In this document: positions 1 through 6,629 of the stretch, piece by piece | Layout of the letters: the number at the start of each line of letters is the position of its first letter | Numbering within the stretch: position 1 is the first letter of the stretch | NCBI GenBank assembly: GCA_937871705.1 | Contig: CALMOO010000758.1 | Coordinates: forward strand, 4,975 to 15,138 | DNA: 10,164 nucleotides | Direction of reading: 5' to 3' | From: an uncultured Hymenobacter sp. | GTDB lineage: Bacteria; Bacteroidota; Bacteroidia; Cytophagales; Hymenobacteraceae | The notes under the pieces: model-generated | Databases searched by the model: none | Told to the model about the DNA's origin: nothing | Seen by the model: the letters and a program-made list of their open reading frames with translations, nothing else | Translations under genes and position numbers: made by a program

Positions 1-1104
1 GGCTACAAAGTGGGCCTGTATACCTCGCCGCACTTGCGCGAGTTCACGGAGCGCATCCGGGTGAATGGGCAAGAGCTGGCGCCCGATTTCTTGGTGCGGT
101 GGGTGGCGCAACACCAGGAGTTGTTTGCCCAGATTGAGCCTTCGTTTTTTGAGATGTGCGTGGCGCTGGCCTTCGACTACTTCGCCGCCGAGCAAGTAGA
201 CGTGGCCGTGGTGGAAGTGGGCCTGGGCGGCCGGCTCGATTCTACCAACATCATTACGCCGCTCGTTTCGCTCATCACCAACATTAGCTACGACCACCAG
301 GCCATGCTGGGCAACACGCTGCCCGAAATAGCCGGCGAAAAGGCGGGCATTATCAAGCCCGGCCGGCCGGTGGTGGTGAGCCAGACGCAGCCCGAAGTGC
401 AGCCGGTGTTTGAGGGCAAAGCGCAGCAGGAGGGAAGCCCGCTGCTGTTTGCCGACGCCCGCTACGAAGCGCGCCCTACCCCCCCCACAGCGGGCCACGC
501 AGCCGGGGTACAAGTGGTGAACGTGTGGCGCGACGGCGAGCTGTTTTTACCCAACGTTGAGCTGAGCCTGCTTGGCGACTACCAGCGCCTGAACCTGCCC
601 GGCGTGCTGGCAACCCTGGATGAACTGCGGGCGCAAGGCTTCGTGATTGCGGAAGCTGCCCTGCGCCAGGGCCTGCGCGAGGTGACGCGCCTCACGGGGC
701 TGCGGGGCCGCTGGAGCATCCTGGGCCAGCGGCCGTTTGTAGTAGCCGACACGGCCCACAATGAAGCGGGCCTGCGGGTGGTGCTGGCCCAGCTGGCGCA
801 GGTGCCGCACCAGCAGCTGCATATGGTTATCGGCACCGTCAACGACAAGGACGTAGCCAAGGTGCTGGCGCTGCTGCCGCGCCAGGCCACGTATTATTTC
901 TGTCAGGCCGACATTCCGCGGGCCTTACCTGCCACCGAGCTGGCGGCACTCGCCACCGCGCAAGGCCTGACTGGCCGCGCTTATGGGCCGGTGCCGGTGG
1001 CCGTAGCTGCCGCCCGCGCCGCCGCTACGCCCGATGATGTGGTGTTTATTGGCGGCAGCACCTTTGTGGTGGCCGAGGTGGCCGAGCTGTACGAAGGGGG
1101 GTAG
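1..1104 (+). CDS. folC: Bifunctional folylpolyglutamate synthase/dihydrofolate synthase, 5' partial
   Basis: FolC adds L-glutamate to dihydropteroate and to reduced folates using ATP in the cytoplasm, and so completes folate synthesis and retains folates in the cell. The reading frame is open from base 1, so the gene begins upstream. The first visible residues (GYKVGLYTSPHL) match the family segment just after the P-loop, so the GTNGKGS loop and about 60 N-terminal residues are missing. Visible Mur-ligase-family motifs are EVGLGGRLDSTN (from base 214), YDHQAMLGNTLPEIAGEKAG (ATP and metal site) and DTAHN (from base 748), which opens the C-terminal glutamate ligase domain. The 367 visible residues plus the missing part fit the usual length of about 420 to 430. 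The stop codon is formed by the repeated motif GGGGGTAG. The gap to trmB is 87 bp and holds a separate promoter-like box, so the two need not be co-transcribed. Family assignment is secure. Confidence 0.95.
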   Translation, partial: GYKVGLYTSPHLREFTERIRVNGQELAPDFLVRWVAQHQELFAQIEPSFFEMCVALAFDYFAAEQVDVAVVEVGLGGRLDSTNIITPLVSLITNISYDHQAMLGNTLPEIAGEKAGIIKPGRPVVVSQTQPEVQPVFEGKAQQEGSPLLFADARYEARPTPPTAGHAAGVQVVNVWRDGELFLPNVELSLLGDYQRLNLPGVLATLDELRAQGFVIAEAALRQGLREVTRLTGLRGRWSILGQRPFVVADTAHNEAGLRVVLAQLAQVPHQQLHMVIGTVNDKDVAKVLALLPRQATYYFCQADIPRALPATELAALATAQGLTGRAYGPVPVAVAAARAAATPDDVVFIGGSTFVVAEVAELYEGG

Positions 1105-1152
1105 GGCGCGCTTTAACCGTCGATGAATGGCCGACGCCCGTGTAAGCAGGCG

Positions 1153-1160
1153 TAGTTTTG
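1153..1160 (+). promoter_or_regulatory. Putative Bacteroidota -7 box for trmB
   Basis: TAGTTTTG matches the Bacteroidota sigma-A consensus TAnnTTTG exactly. It predicts a transcript starting near 1166 and a leader of about 26 nt before the GTG start of trmB. No convincing TTG -33 element lies at the expected distance. A 7-bp inverted repeat (GCAGGCG at 1146-1152, CGCCTGC at 1184-1190) brackets the box. Its left arm would lie upstream of the transcript, so it could act only at DNA level. Confidence 0.5.
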
Positions 1161-1191
1161 CGGCCTTTCTTTCGTTAGCTTCCCGCCTGCC

Positions 1192-1854
1192 GTGCCCCGT
1201 ATTAAGCTCCAGCGCTTCGCTGAAAACGCCTCCCGCCCCGACATTGTAGAACCCGGCAAAGAAAACTTCGGTCACCTGGCCGGTCGCTGGGGCACCGATT
1301 TCTTTCACAACGACCATCCGCTGGTACTTGAAGTAGGCTGCGGCAAGGGCGAATACACCGTGGGCCTGGCCCAGCTGCACCCCGAGCAGAATTTTCTGGG
1401 CCTCGACATCAAGGGTGAGCGCATTTGGCGGGGCAGCACCCGCGCCGAGGCGTTGGGTTTGCGCAACGTGGGTTTTCTGCGCAGCATGGCCCACCAGCTC
1501 ACCGACCATTTTGCCCCCGGCGAGCTAAGCGAAATCTGGATAACCTTCCCCGACCCGCGGCCCCGCGACCGCGATATCAAGCGCCGCCTCACGGCCCCGC
1601 GCTTCCTGAACTACTACCAGCAGCTGCTGGCGCCAGGGGGGGTAGCGCAGCTCAAAACCGACAGCGAGGGCCTGTTCGATTATACCCTGGAAGTGTTGGC
1701 CGCGCGCCCCGGCGCCCGCATCGAGGTAGCCACCCGCGACCTATACGCCGAAATCGGCCCCTCTTTTGCGGCCGCCCAAGCCATCCAAACGCACTTTGAG
1801 GGTAAGTACCGCGCTGTGGGTGTGCCAATAAAGTACGTGCGCTTTACCTTGTAG
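1192..1854 (+). CDS. trmB: tRNA (guanine-N7)-methyltransferase TrmB
   Basis: TrmB transfers a methyl group from S-adenosylmethionine to N7 of G46 in the variable loop of tRNAs. The 220-residue length fits the family (about 210 to 240). The Rossmann SAM-binding motif is EVGCGKG at residues 47-53, with the acidic strand-2 residue in FLGLDIKG (D72). The TrmB-specific catalytic and tRNA-binding stretch is WITFPDPRPRDRDIKRRL at about 116-133, and KTDSE lies at 155-159. In many TrmB proteins the residues after FPDP are W-H-K-K; here they are R-P-R-D, a natural variant. Translation starts at GTG 1192; no ATG gives a better N-terminus, and the leader from the upstream -7 box is then short. The gene converges on the TrpF-like gene with 23 bp between the stop codons, and a hairpin spans that gap. 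Confidence 0.95.
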   Translation: MPRIKLQRFAENASRPDIVEPGKENFGHLAGRWGTDFFHNDHPLVLEVGCGKGEYTVGLAQLHPEQNFLGLDIKGERIWRGSTRAEALGLRNVGFLRSMAHQLTDHFAPGELSEIWITFPDPRPRDRDIKRRLTAPRFLNYYQQLLAPGGVAQLKTDSEGLFDYTLEVLAARPGARIEVATRDLYAEIGPSFAAAQAIQTHFEGKYRAVGVPIKYVRFTL

Positions 1855-1878
1855 CGCGGCCTACAAAGGGCGCGCTAC
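1851..1878. terminator. Hairpin between convergent genes, possible bidirectional terminator
   Basis: GTAGCGCG (1851-1858) pairs perfectly with CGCGCTAC (1871-1878). After one G-G mismatch, CCT (1860-1862) pairs with AGG (1867-1869) around an ACAA loop. The stem covers the trmB stop codon and touches the stop codon of the opposing gene, so it would form in both transcripts. No T-run follows on either side, so this is not a textbook intrinsic terminator. The position is the main support for the call. Confidence 0.45.
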
Positions 1879-2504
1879 TACGCCTCTTCCAGCGCCTCAA
1901 ACACGGCTTCCAGCTCAGTAAAGTCGCGCAGGCCGGGCTTTATCTCGTCGCCGCCCGCCAAGATTAGACCAGCAGGATGCACCTGCTGAGCCAAATCCGC
2001 GGCCTCAGTGGGGTCGGTGGGCCCAGCTAACCAGAGTGGCGCTTGCCGTGCCAGGCCGTGCCAGTAGGCATAGTCGGCCGGGTAGGGGCGAGGGGGGGTA
2101 GTAAACAAGGCAAAGCCCTGCGGAAAAGCAGCTGTGAAGTCGGCAACGGCATCGGCGTAGTGAAACCCATCAATAACAACTGCTTGAGGCACTTCGATTA
2201 GCGCGGGCACGGCCAAGCCCTCGGGCCAGGCCTGGCGGTTGCGGTCGAGGCGCAGCAGCACGCCGGTCAGGCCGCATTCTTCGACGAGGCGGTTGATTTC
2301 GGCGCCGGCCACGTGGCCAAACTCGCCGATGATATCGACCCCGGCTACCCAGCCGGCCAGCTCGCGGGCGGTGGCAGCGTCCACGGCGCCGGGCAGGTTG
2401 GCATCGAGCGTGAAAATGAGGCCCTGAGCGCCCATGCCGGCGCAGTAGCGCGCGTCAGAAAGGTTATTGATGCCGCGAACGAGCACGGGAAGAGCGAGAG
2501 ACAT
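1878..2504 (-). CDS. TrpF-like (phosphoribosylanthranilate isomerase-like) barrel protein lacking the catalytic Cys
   Basis: The 208-residue product has TrpF length and TrpF-like ends. The N-terminus VRGINNLSDARYCAGMGAQGLIF follows the family pattern K-I-C-G-I-T-N-x-x-D-A...G-A-x-x-x-G-F-I-F. The C-terminus GGDEIKPGLRDFTELEAVFEAL resembles the family ending S-G-V-E...P-G-x-K-D. The catalytic cysteine of TrpF is replaced by Arg10, and the GGTG-type phosphate loop near the catalytic Asp region is not recognisable (FTTPPRPYPADY instead). No other trp gene is nearby. I infer a (beta/alpha)8 protein that has lost, or changed, the isomerase activity, so I give no gene symbol. ATG 2504 is chosen over the longer frame opening at 2576 because the -7 box lies between them and because family homology starts here. 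It diverges from mnmA and converges on trmB. Confidence 0.75.
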   Translation of the reverse strand: MSLALPVLVRGINNLSDARYCAGMGAQGLIFTLDANLPGAVDAATARELAGWVAGVDIIGEFGHVAGAEINRLVEECGLTGVLLRLDRNRQAWPEGLAVPALIEVPQAVVIDGFHYADAVADFTAAFPQGFALFTTPPRPYPADYAYWHGLARQAPLWLAGPTDPTEAADLAQQVHPAGLILAGGDEIKPGLRDFTELEAVFEALEEA

Positions 2505-2544
2505 TCGTAGAATTATGAATTTAGGACTTATCAGTTGGAAAGGG

Positions 2545-2552
2545 CAAAAGTA
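2545..2552 (-). promoter_or_regulatory. Putative -7 box for the TrpF-like gene
   Basis: Read on the minus strand, the sequence is TACTTTTG, an exact TAnnTTTG match. It predicts a start near 2539 and a leader of about 35 nt to ATG 2504. It lies inside the longer possible reading frame that begins at 2576, which argues against that start. No well-spaced TTG -33 element was found. Confidence 0.5.
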
Positions 2553-2622
2553 AGTCGAGCCAAGAAGGTAGCTCATCTAAACCCACGTGCGGTTGTTCAA
2601 TTCATAACTTCTACTTCATAAG

Positions 2623-2630
2623 TATCTTTG
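2623..2630 (+). promoter_or_regulatory. Putative -7 box for mnmA
   Basis: TATCTTTG matches TAnnTTTG exactly, giving a start near 2636 and a leader of about 46 nt to ATG 2682. The nearest upstream TTG (2593-2595) is 27 bp away, longer than usual for a -33 element. The box is arranged back to back with the TrpF-like promoter, about 70 bp apart, in an AT-richer stretch. Confidence 0.5.
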
Positions 2631-2681
2631 TAGAATGGCGCCAGCCGGAACATTCACTTCCCTGGGTGGCTTGCCTCTTTA

Positions 2682-3851
2682 ATGAACCCGAATCCAACCA
2701 AAGGCCGCGTCCTCGTGGCCATGAGTGGCGGCATCGACTCGTCGGTAGCCGCCGTGCTGCTGCACGAAGCCGGCTATGAAGTAGTGGGCATGACCATGAA
2801 GACCTGGGACTACGCCACGGCCGGCGGCTCGAAAAAAGAAACCGGCTGCTGCTCCCTCGACAGCATCAACGATGCCCGCGACATTGCCGTGCGCCTGGGC
2901 TTTCCGCACTACATCATTGATATTCGGGAAGAATTCGGCGATTTTGTCATCGACAATTTCACCTCCGAATACCTGGCTGGCCGTACGCCTAACCCCTGCG
3001 TGCTCTGCAACACCCACATCAAGTGGGATGCCCTGCTGCGCCGCGCCGACATGCTGGGCTGCGAGTTTATCGCCACTGGCCACTACGCCCAAATCCGGCA
3101 AGACGCCGACACGGGCCGCTACGTGGTGAGTAAAGGCCTCGACGAGAACAAAGACCAGAGCTATGCGCTCTGGGGCGTGAGCCAGCAGAGCCTCAGTCGC
3201 ACGCTGTTTCCGCTGGGCGCTATGCGCAAAACCGAGATTTACGACGAGGCGCGCCGCCGCGGCTTCACGGCCTTGGTCAACAAGCCCGAGAGCTACGAAA
3301 TCTGCTTTATCCCGGATAATGATTACCGCGGCTTCCTGCGGCGGCGCGTGCCGGGGCTCGATGCGCAGGTGGCCGGCGGCCGCTTCGTGCTGGCCGATGG
3401 CACGGAAGTGGGCCGCCACGAAGGCTACCCCTTCTACACTATTGGGCAGCGCAAAGGCCTCGGCATCGCGCTGGGCTTTCCGGCCTACGTGACGGCCATT
3501 CGGCCCGAGCTAAATGAGGTAGTACTAGGCAATTATGAGGAGTTGGCCAGCACGGCTACCACCGTGCACAAGCTCAACATGGGCAAGCTGGCCAGCCTAG
3601 AAGGGCGCGGCCTGGTGCCGGCCGTGGTAAAAGTGCGCTACCACCACGCGGGCAGTCCAGCGTTTCTGGAGCAGGACGGTGACAAGATTCGCATCTACTT
3701 CACCGAGCCAGTGCACGCCATCACGCCCGGCCAGGCGGCCGTGTTCTACGATGGCGACGACGTGCTGGGCGGCGGCTGGATTGAGCGCCACATTATCGGC
3801 GAAGTGCCCGAGGTTGGGGCCACGGTTGTATCTTCGGCGGCACTAGCGTAG
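2682..3851 (+). CDS. mnmA: tRNA-specific 2-thiouridylase MnmA
   Basis: MnmA adenylates U34 at the wobble position of tRNA-Lys, -Glu and -Gln and replaces its 2-oxygen with sulfur delivered by a persulfide relay, giving the s2U part of mnm5s2U. The 389 residues contain the PP-loop ATP pyrophosphatase motif SGGIDSS at 15-21. The first catalytic cysteine is in NPCVLCN (Cys109) and the second, persulfide-carrying cysteine is in ESYEICFI (Cys208). TGHYA at 132-136 and KDQSYALWG at 157-165 are also family motifs. The C-terminal region with YTIGQRKGLGIALG is the beta-barrel tRNA-binding part. The insert with GCCSLDSINDARDIA after the first strand is typical of Bacteroidota MnmA. The start at ATG 2682 leaves seven residues before the first conserved strand. 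The gene has its own promoter-like box and is followed by a long imperfect hairpin, so it is probably monocistronic. Confidence 0.97.
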   Translation: MNPNPTKGRVLVAMSGGIDSSVAAVLLHEAGYEVVGMTMKTWDYATAGGSKKETGCCSLDSINDARDIAVRLGFPHYIIDIREEFGDFVIDNFTSEYLAGRTPNPCVLCNTHIKWDALLRRADMLGCEFIATGHYAQIRQDADTGRYVVSKGLDENKDQSYALWGVSQQSLSRTLFPLGAMRKTEIYDEARRRGFTALVNKPESYEICFIPDNDYRGFLRRRVPGLDAQVAGGRFVLADGTEVGRHEGYPFYTIGQRKGLGIALGFPAYVTAIRPELNEVVLGNYEELASTATTVHKLNMGKLASLEGRGLVPAVVKVRYHHAGSPAFLEQDGDKIRIYFTEPVHAITPGQAAVFYDGDDVLGGGWIERHIIGEVPEVGATVVSSAALA

Positions 3852-3858
3852 GGCCACT

Positions 3859-3919
3859 GGCAGGCAGCATAGGGGTTGAGGGTTAGCAAGTTGTCAGCCC
3901 TACCCCCGTGCCGCCTGCC
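3859..3919 (+). terminator. Long imperfect hairpin downstream of mnmA
   Basis: GGCAGGC (3859-3865) pairs with GCCTGCC (3913-3919). Further in, GCA/TGC, GGGGT/ACCCC and AGGG/CCCT pair, separated by single mismatches, a T-G wobble and a two-base bulge. The stem begins 8 nt after the mnmA stop codon. No T-run follows, so a terminator or mRNA 3'-end protection role is inferred from position only. One copy of the GGGGGTAG motif (reverse strand, 3900-3907) forms part of the right arm. Confidence 0.4.
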
Positions 3920-3960
3920 TAGGCTAGGCTGGTGTAGATAAGTTACTATTTTATCCTGGT

Positions 3961-4713
3961 ATGACCCTATATTTTCCTTATACGCTACGAAATAGCCTGC
4001 GCGGACTAGCGACTTTGCTGGTAGGCGCGAGCCTGCTGGCCAGCTGCCACCACGACACCGTAACGCCCGTGCCGGTAGTTGATTACTACCCCCTCACAGT
4101 GGGCACCTACCGCACCTACGCCGTCAATGACACGCTCTGGAGCAAGGGCACCGCTACTGCCACGGCTTACCAGTTTCGGGAAGCCATCACCGAGCAGTTC
4201 AGCGACGCGGCGAGCAAAACGGCTTACCGCGTGGTACGCTCGCGCCGCCTCAGCGCCGATGCGGCCTGGGCCGACGACAGCGTGCTGGTGGTGCAGCCCT
4301 TACCTCAAGCCGTGACCCTGACCCGCGACAACGTGCGCACCATCGAGCTGATATACCCGCTGCAAGCCAGCAAAACCTGGAGCAAGTACGCCTTCACGAC
4401 CACCCGCGAGGACAGTGTGCGGGCTTTTGACCCCACGGTGGGGCAGGCCTTTACTACCCCCGGCCCGGCGTCCAAGGCCTACGACGCTACGGCCACCGTG
4501 CGCGACGTGCTGCCCGCCAGTGCCAACGACGGCATTTACCGGCAGGGCGGCTACCTGCAGGTGTTTGCTCAGGGGGTAGGGCCGGTGCTGCGGCGGCGCT
4601 ATGCCTACGAAACATTTATTTCCCAAAACAACGGCGCCCAAATCCTGACGCCGGGCGTGATTCAGGTGGGCCACTCGCGCCTGGAAGTGCTCATCGACAG
4701 CGGCAAGCTGTAG
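3961..4713 (+). CDS. Predicted lipoprotein of unknown function
   Basis: I do not recognise the family. The 250-residue product has a lipoprotein signal: basic residues at R10 and R14, a hydrophobic stretch LATLLVGASLL, and a lipobox LASC with the lipidated Cys at 29. The mature part begins CHHDTVTP and lacks a clear K/Q plus acidic lipoprotein export signal at +2 to +5, so surface exposure cannot be read from the sequence. The rest is about 220 residues rich in Thr, Ala, Tyr and Val, starting YYPLTVGTYRTYAVNDTLWS, which looks like an all-beta extracytoplasmic domain. No further membrane segment or catalytic motif is visible. No exact TAnnTTTG box lies in the 110 bp upstream. It is followed, after a palindromic element, by the secreted protease. 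A functional link between the two is possible but unproven. Confidence 0.8.
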   Translation: MTLYFPYTLRNSLRGLATLLVGASLLASCHHDTVTPVPVVDYYPLTVGTYRTYAVNDTLWSKGTATATAYQFREAITEQFSDAASKTAYRVVRSRRLSADAAWADDSVLVVQPLPQAVTLTRDNVRTIELIYPLQASKTWSKYAFTTTREDSVRAFDPTVGQAFTTPGPASKAYDATATVRDVLPASANDGIYRQGGYLQVFAQGVGPVLRRRYAYETFISQNNGAQILTPGVIQVGHSRLEVLIDSGKL

Positions 4714-4741
4714 CAGAATTGGGTAGTAAACTTAAGAAATA

Positions 4742-4778
4742 CAAACGTCATGCTGCGCAAGCCGGAGCATGACGTTTG
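4742..4778. repeat. Perfect 13-bp palindromic element, candidate dispersed hairpin repeat or terminator
   Basis: CAAACGTCATGCT (4742-4754) is the exact reverse complement of AGCATGACGTTTG (4766-4778), with an 11-base spacer that can add two more G-C pairs. It lies 28 bp after the lipoprotein stop codon and 37 bp before the protease start. It could end the upstream transcript or lie in the protease leader. No T-run follows. The TCATGCTG...AGCATGA form resembles, from memory, hairpin repeats dispersed between genes in Hymenobacter-type genomes. Only one copy is present here, so repetition cannot be shown from this window. Confidence 0.6.
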
Positions 4779-4815
4779 CGTTATAGAACCAGCTCTAAAC
4801 AACCGATTACAAAGT

Positions 4816-6495
4816 ATGAAGAAGAACTTCTGGCTGGCGGCGCTGCTGCTGAGCCTGCTCGCGCCAGCCGCTGCCCGGGCCCAGGGCACCGTGTGGCGCC
4901 ACATTATTTACTTTCAGGACAAAGCCGGCTCGCCCTACTCCGTGAGTCAGCCGCAAGCTTTTTTGTCGGCGCGGGCGCTGGCCCGGCGCAGCCGCCAGGG
5001 CATTGCGGTGCGTCAGCGCGACTTACCCGTGAACCCCGCCTACGTGGCGCAGGTGCGCGCCCTGGCTGGCCACCCGCAGGTGCTCTATACCTCGCGCTGG
5101 CTCAACGCGGCCGTGGTAGCCTGCGACTCGCCGACCCTGGCGCGGGTGTACCAGCTGCGCACCGTGAAAGGTGGCCAGACCCTGAGCACCGTGCCGCAGC
5201 CGCCCCGCCCGGCCCAGGCCGTGCAGCCCTCGCCGCCCGCCCGCACTACTACTGAGGCCCGCGCCACCTACGGCAAAGCCTATGCGCAAGACGAGCTGAT
5301 AGGGGCCGTGGCCATGCACGCCGCCGGCTACCGGGGCGAGGGCATGCAGATTGCCGTGTTCGACGCGGGCTTTCCGGGGGCCGACCAGATTGGGGCTTTG
5401 CAGTTGCTGCAGCAGCAGGGGAGGGTAGCGGGCACCCGCAACTTTGTGGATGGCGGCCGGCAGGTGTATTTTCGCAATAGCCACGGCACAAATACCTTAG
5501 GCCTGATAGCTGGCGAGCTGCCGGGCACCTACGTCGGCACCGCGCCGCACGCCACGTTCCACCTCTGCATCACCGAAGACGTGGGCAGCGAGTACCCCGT
5601 GGAAGAAGCCAACTGGCTGGCCGCGGCCGAGTACGCCGACTCGGTTGGGGTCGATGTTATCAGCTCCTCGCTCGGCTACAACACCTTTGACGCACCAGCC
5701 GTGTCGCACACCTACGCCGACCTGAACGGGCGCACCGCCATTGGCAGCCTGGCGGCGCTTGGGGCCGCCCGGGCCGGCATGGTAGTCGTCAACTCGGCTG
5801 GCAACGACGGCAATAATTCCTGGCACTACATCGGCGTGCCGGCCGATGCCGACAGCATCATCAGCGTGGGCGCCGTCGACTCGCTGCGCAACCACGCGGG
5901 CTTCAGCTCCTACGGCCCCACGGCCGACGGGCGCATCAAGCCCACGCTCTCGGCGATGGGGGTAGCCTCAGCCGTGCTCTCGGCGGCCGGTACCATCTCG
6001 CGGGGCAATGGCACCTCCTACTCCTGCCCCGAGCTGGCGGGGCTGGTGGCAGGCTTCTGGCAGGCCAACCCCACGCTCACGGCCCAGCAGGTTATTCAGG
6101 TGCTGTGCAATTCGGCCTCGCAGGCGCAGGCGCCCGATAATACCCTGGGCTACGGCATCCCCAACTTCACGGCCGCTTACCAGTACAACCTGGCGCATCC
6201 GGTGCCCTCCCCAGACAATACGGGCGCGGTGCCACTGCGTGTCTACCCTAATCCCAGTCACACCGGCGAGTTTACCCTGGCCCTACCCCCCAGCCTGCGC
6301 GGGCAAGCCTTGCGGGTGCGCATTATTGATGCGCGTGGCGCGTTGGTGCTGGAGCGTACCCTGGCCGCTACCCCCCCTGCCATCGCCGATTTACCGCTCC
6401 CGCTACCCCGCCGCTTTGTGCCGGGTACCTATCTGTGCACAGTGCAGCCTTTGGCCGGCGGCGCTCCTCAAACAGTTCGCTTTGTGCAGCAGTAG
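4816..6495 (+). CDS. Secreted S8 (subtilisin-like) serine protease with type IX secretion sorting domain
   Basis: The 559-residue product is an exported endopeptidase. The N-terminus MKKNFWLAALLLSLLAP is a Sec signal peptide, probably cut after Ala22 (ARA-QG). Residues 23 to about 150 form a propeptide-like region (HIIYFQDKAG, FLSARALARRSRQGI, SRWLNAAVV) common in Bacteroidota subtilases. The catalytic triad is visible: Asp183 in VFDAGFPG, His223 in NSHGTNTLG and Ser401 in NGTSYSCP, with the oxyanion-hole Asn330 in NSAGNDG. After a short linker, residues from about 473 to 559 form a type A T9SS sorting domain (RVYPNPS at 475-481, then GTYLCTV and a final VRFVQQ). This domain is normally removed on export across the outer membrane. 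ATG 4816 is chosen because it starts the signal peptide. An in-frame ATG at 4750 lies inside the palindromic element and would bury the signal. Substrate and regulation cannot be read. Confidence 0.93.
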   Translation: MKKNFWLAALLLSLLAPAAARAQGTVWRHIIYFQDKAGSPYSVSQPQAFLSARALARRSRQGIAVRQRDLPVNPAYVAQVRALAGHPQVLYTSRWLNAAVVACDSPTLARVYQLRTVKGGQTLSTVPQPPRPAQAVQPSPPARTTTEARATYGKAYAQDELIGAVAMHAAGYRGEGMQIAVFDAGFPGADQIGALQLLQQQGRVAGTRNFVDGGRQVYFRNSHGTNTLGLIAGELPGTYVGTAPHATFHLCITEDVGSEYPVEEANWLAAAEYADSVGVDVISSSLGYNTFDAPAVSHTYADLNGRTAIGSLAALGAARAGMVVVNSAGNDGNNSWHYIGVPADADSIISVGAVDSLRNHAGFSSYGPTADGRIKPTLSAMGVASAVLSAAGTISRGNGTSYSCPELAGLVAGFWQANPTLTAQQVIQVLCNSASQAQAPDNTLGYGIPNFTAAYQYNLAHPVPSPDNTGAVPLRVYPNPSHTGEFTLALPPSLRGQALRVRIIDARGALVLERTLAATPPAIADLPLPLPRRFVPGTYLCTVQPLAGGAPQTVRFVQQ

Positions 6496-6542
6496 GGAAT
6501 AAACGTAAAGCCTAGCACTACGCCATTTTACCTCCCATATTA

Positions 6543-6565
6543 CTAAAAATACTTGCTATTTTTAG
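6543..6565. terminator. AT-rich perfect hairpin after the protease gene
   Basis: CTAAAAATA (6543-6551) pairs perfectly with TATTTTTAG (6557-6565) around a 5-base loop, 47 bp after the protease stop codon. The stem contains its own T-runs, so it could act as a weak terminator, or the palindrome could be an operator for the downstream gene. The AU-only core makes the RNA stem weak. Confidence 0.35.
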
Positions 6566-6574
6566 CTAATAAAA

Positions 6575-6605
6575 TTGGCTTTCCGCTTTCTATTGCGTAA
6601 TTTTA
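6575..6605 (+). promoter_or_regulatory. Possible promoter for the zinc-ribbon gene
   Basis: TTG at 6575-6577 is followed after 20 bp by TAATTTTA at 6598-6605, which matches TAnnTTTG at all fixed positions except the final G. This would start transcription near 6611, leaving a leader of about 19 nt to ATG 6630 or 31 nt to ATG 6642. The region 6500-6629 is far more AT-rich than the rest of the window. Confidence 0.3.
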
Positions 6606-6629
6606 GGGTGTAAAATAATTCGAATTGCC

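Noticed and set aside
925..1509. Long antisense reading frames, for example opposite folC/trmB, mnmA (2679-3419) and the protease (5497-5895)
   Set aside because: They mirror strongly supported genes in GC-rich DNA, show low-complexity Ala/Gly/Arg-rich products and no recognisable domains.
1425..1799. Second-frame reading frame inside trmB
   Set aside because: It is an Arg/Pro/Ala-rich shadow of trmB without any motif of its own.
2505..2576. Longer start for the TrpF-like protein at 2576
   Set aside because: The added 24 residues have no family similarity, and the best -7 box (2545-2552) lies inside them, so they would not be transcribed.
3941..3960. Promoter box directly before the lipoprotein gene (TATTTTAT)
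   Set aside because: It differs from TAnnTTTG at two fixed positions and has no spaced TTG partner, so it is not reported as a feature.
4750..4815. Longer start for the S8 protease at ATG 4750
   Set aside because: It lies inside the palindromic element and would place 22 polar residues before an otherwise standard signal peptide that begins at ATG 4816.
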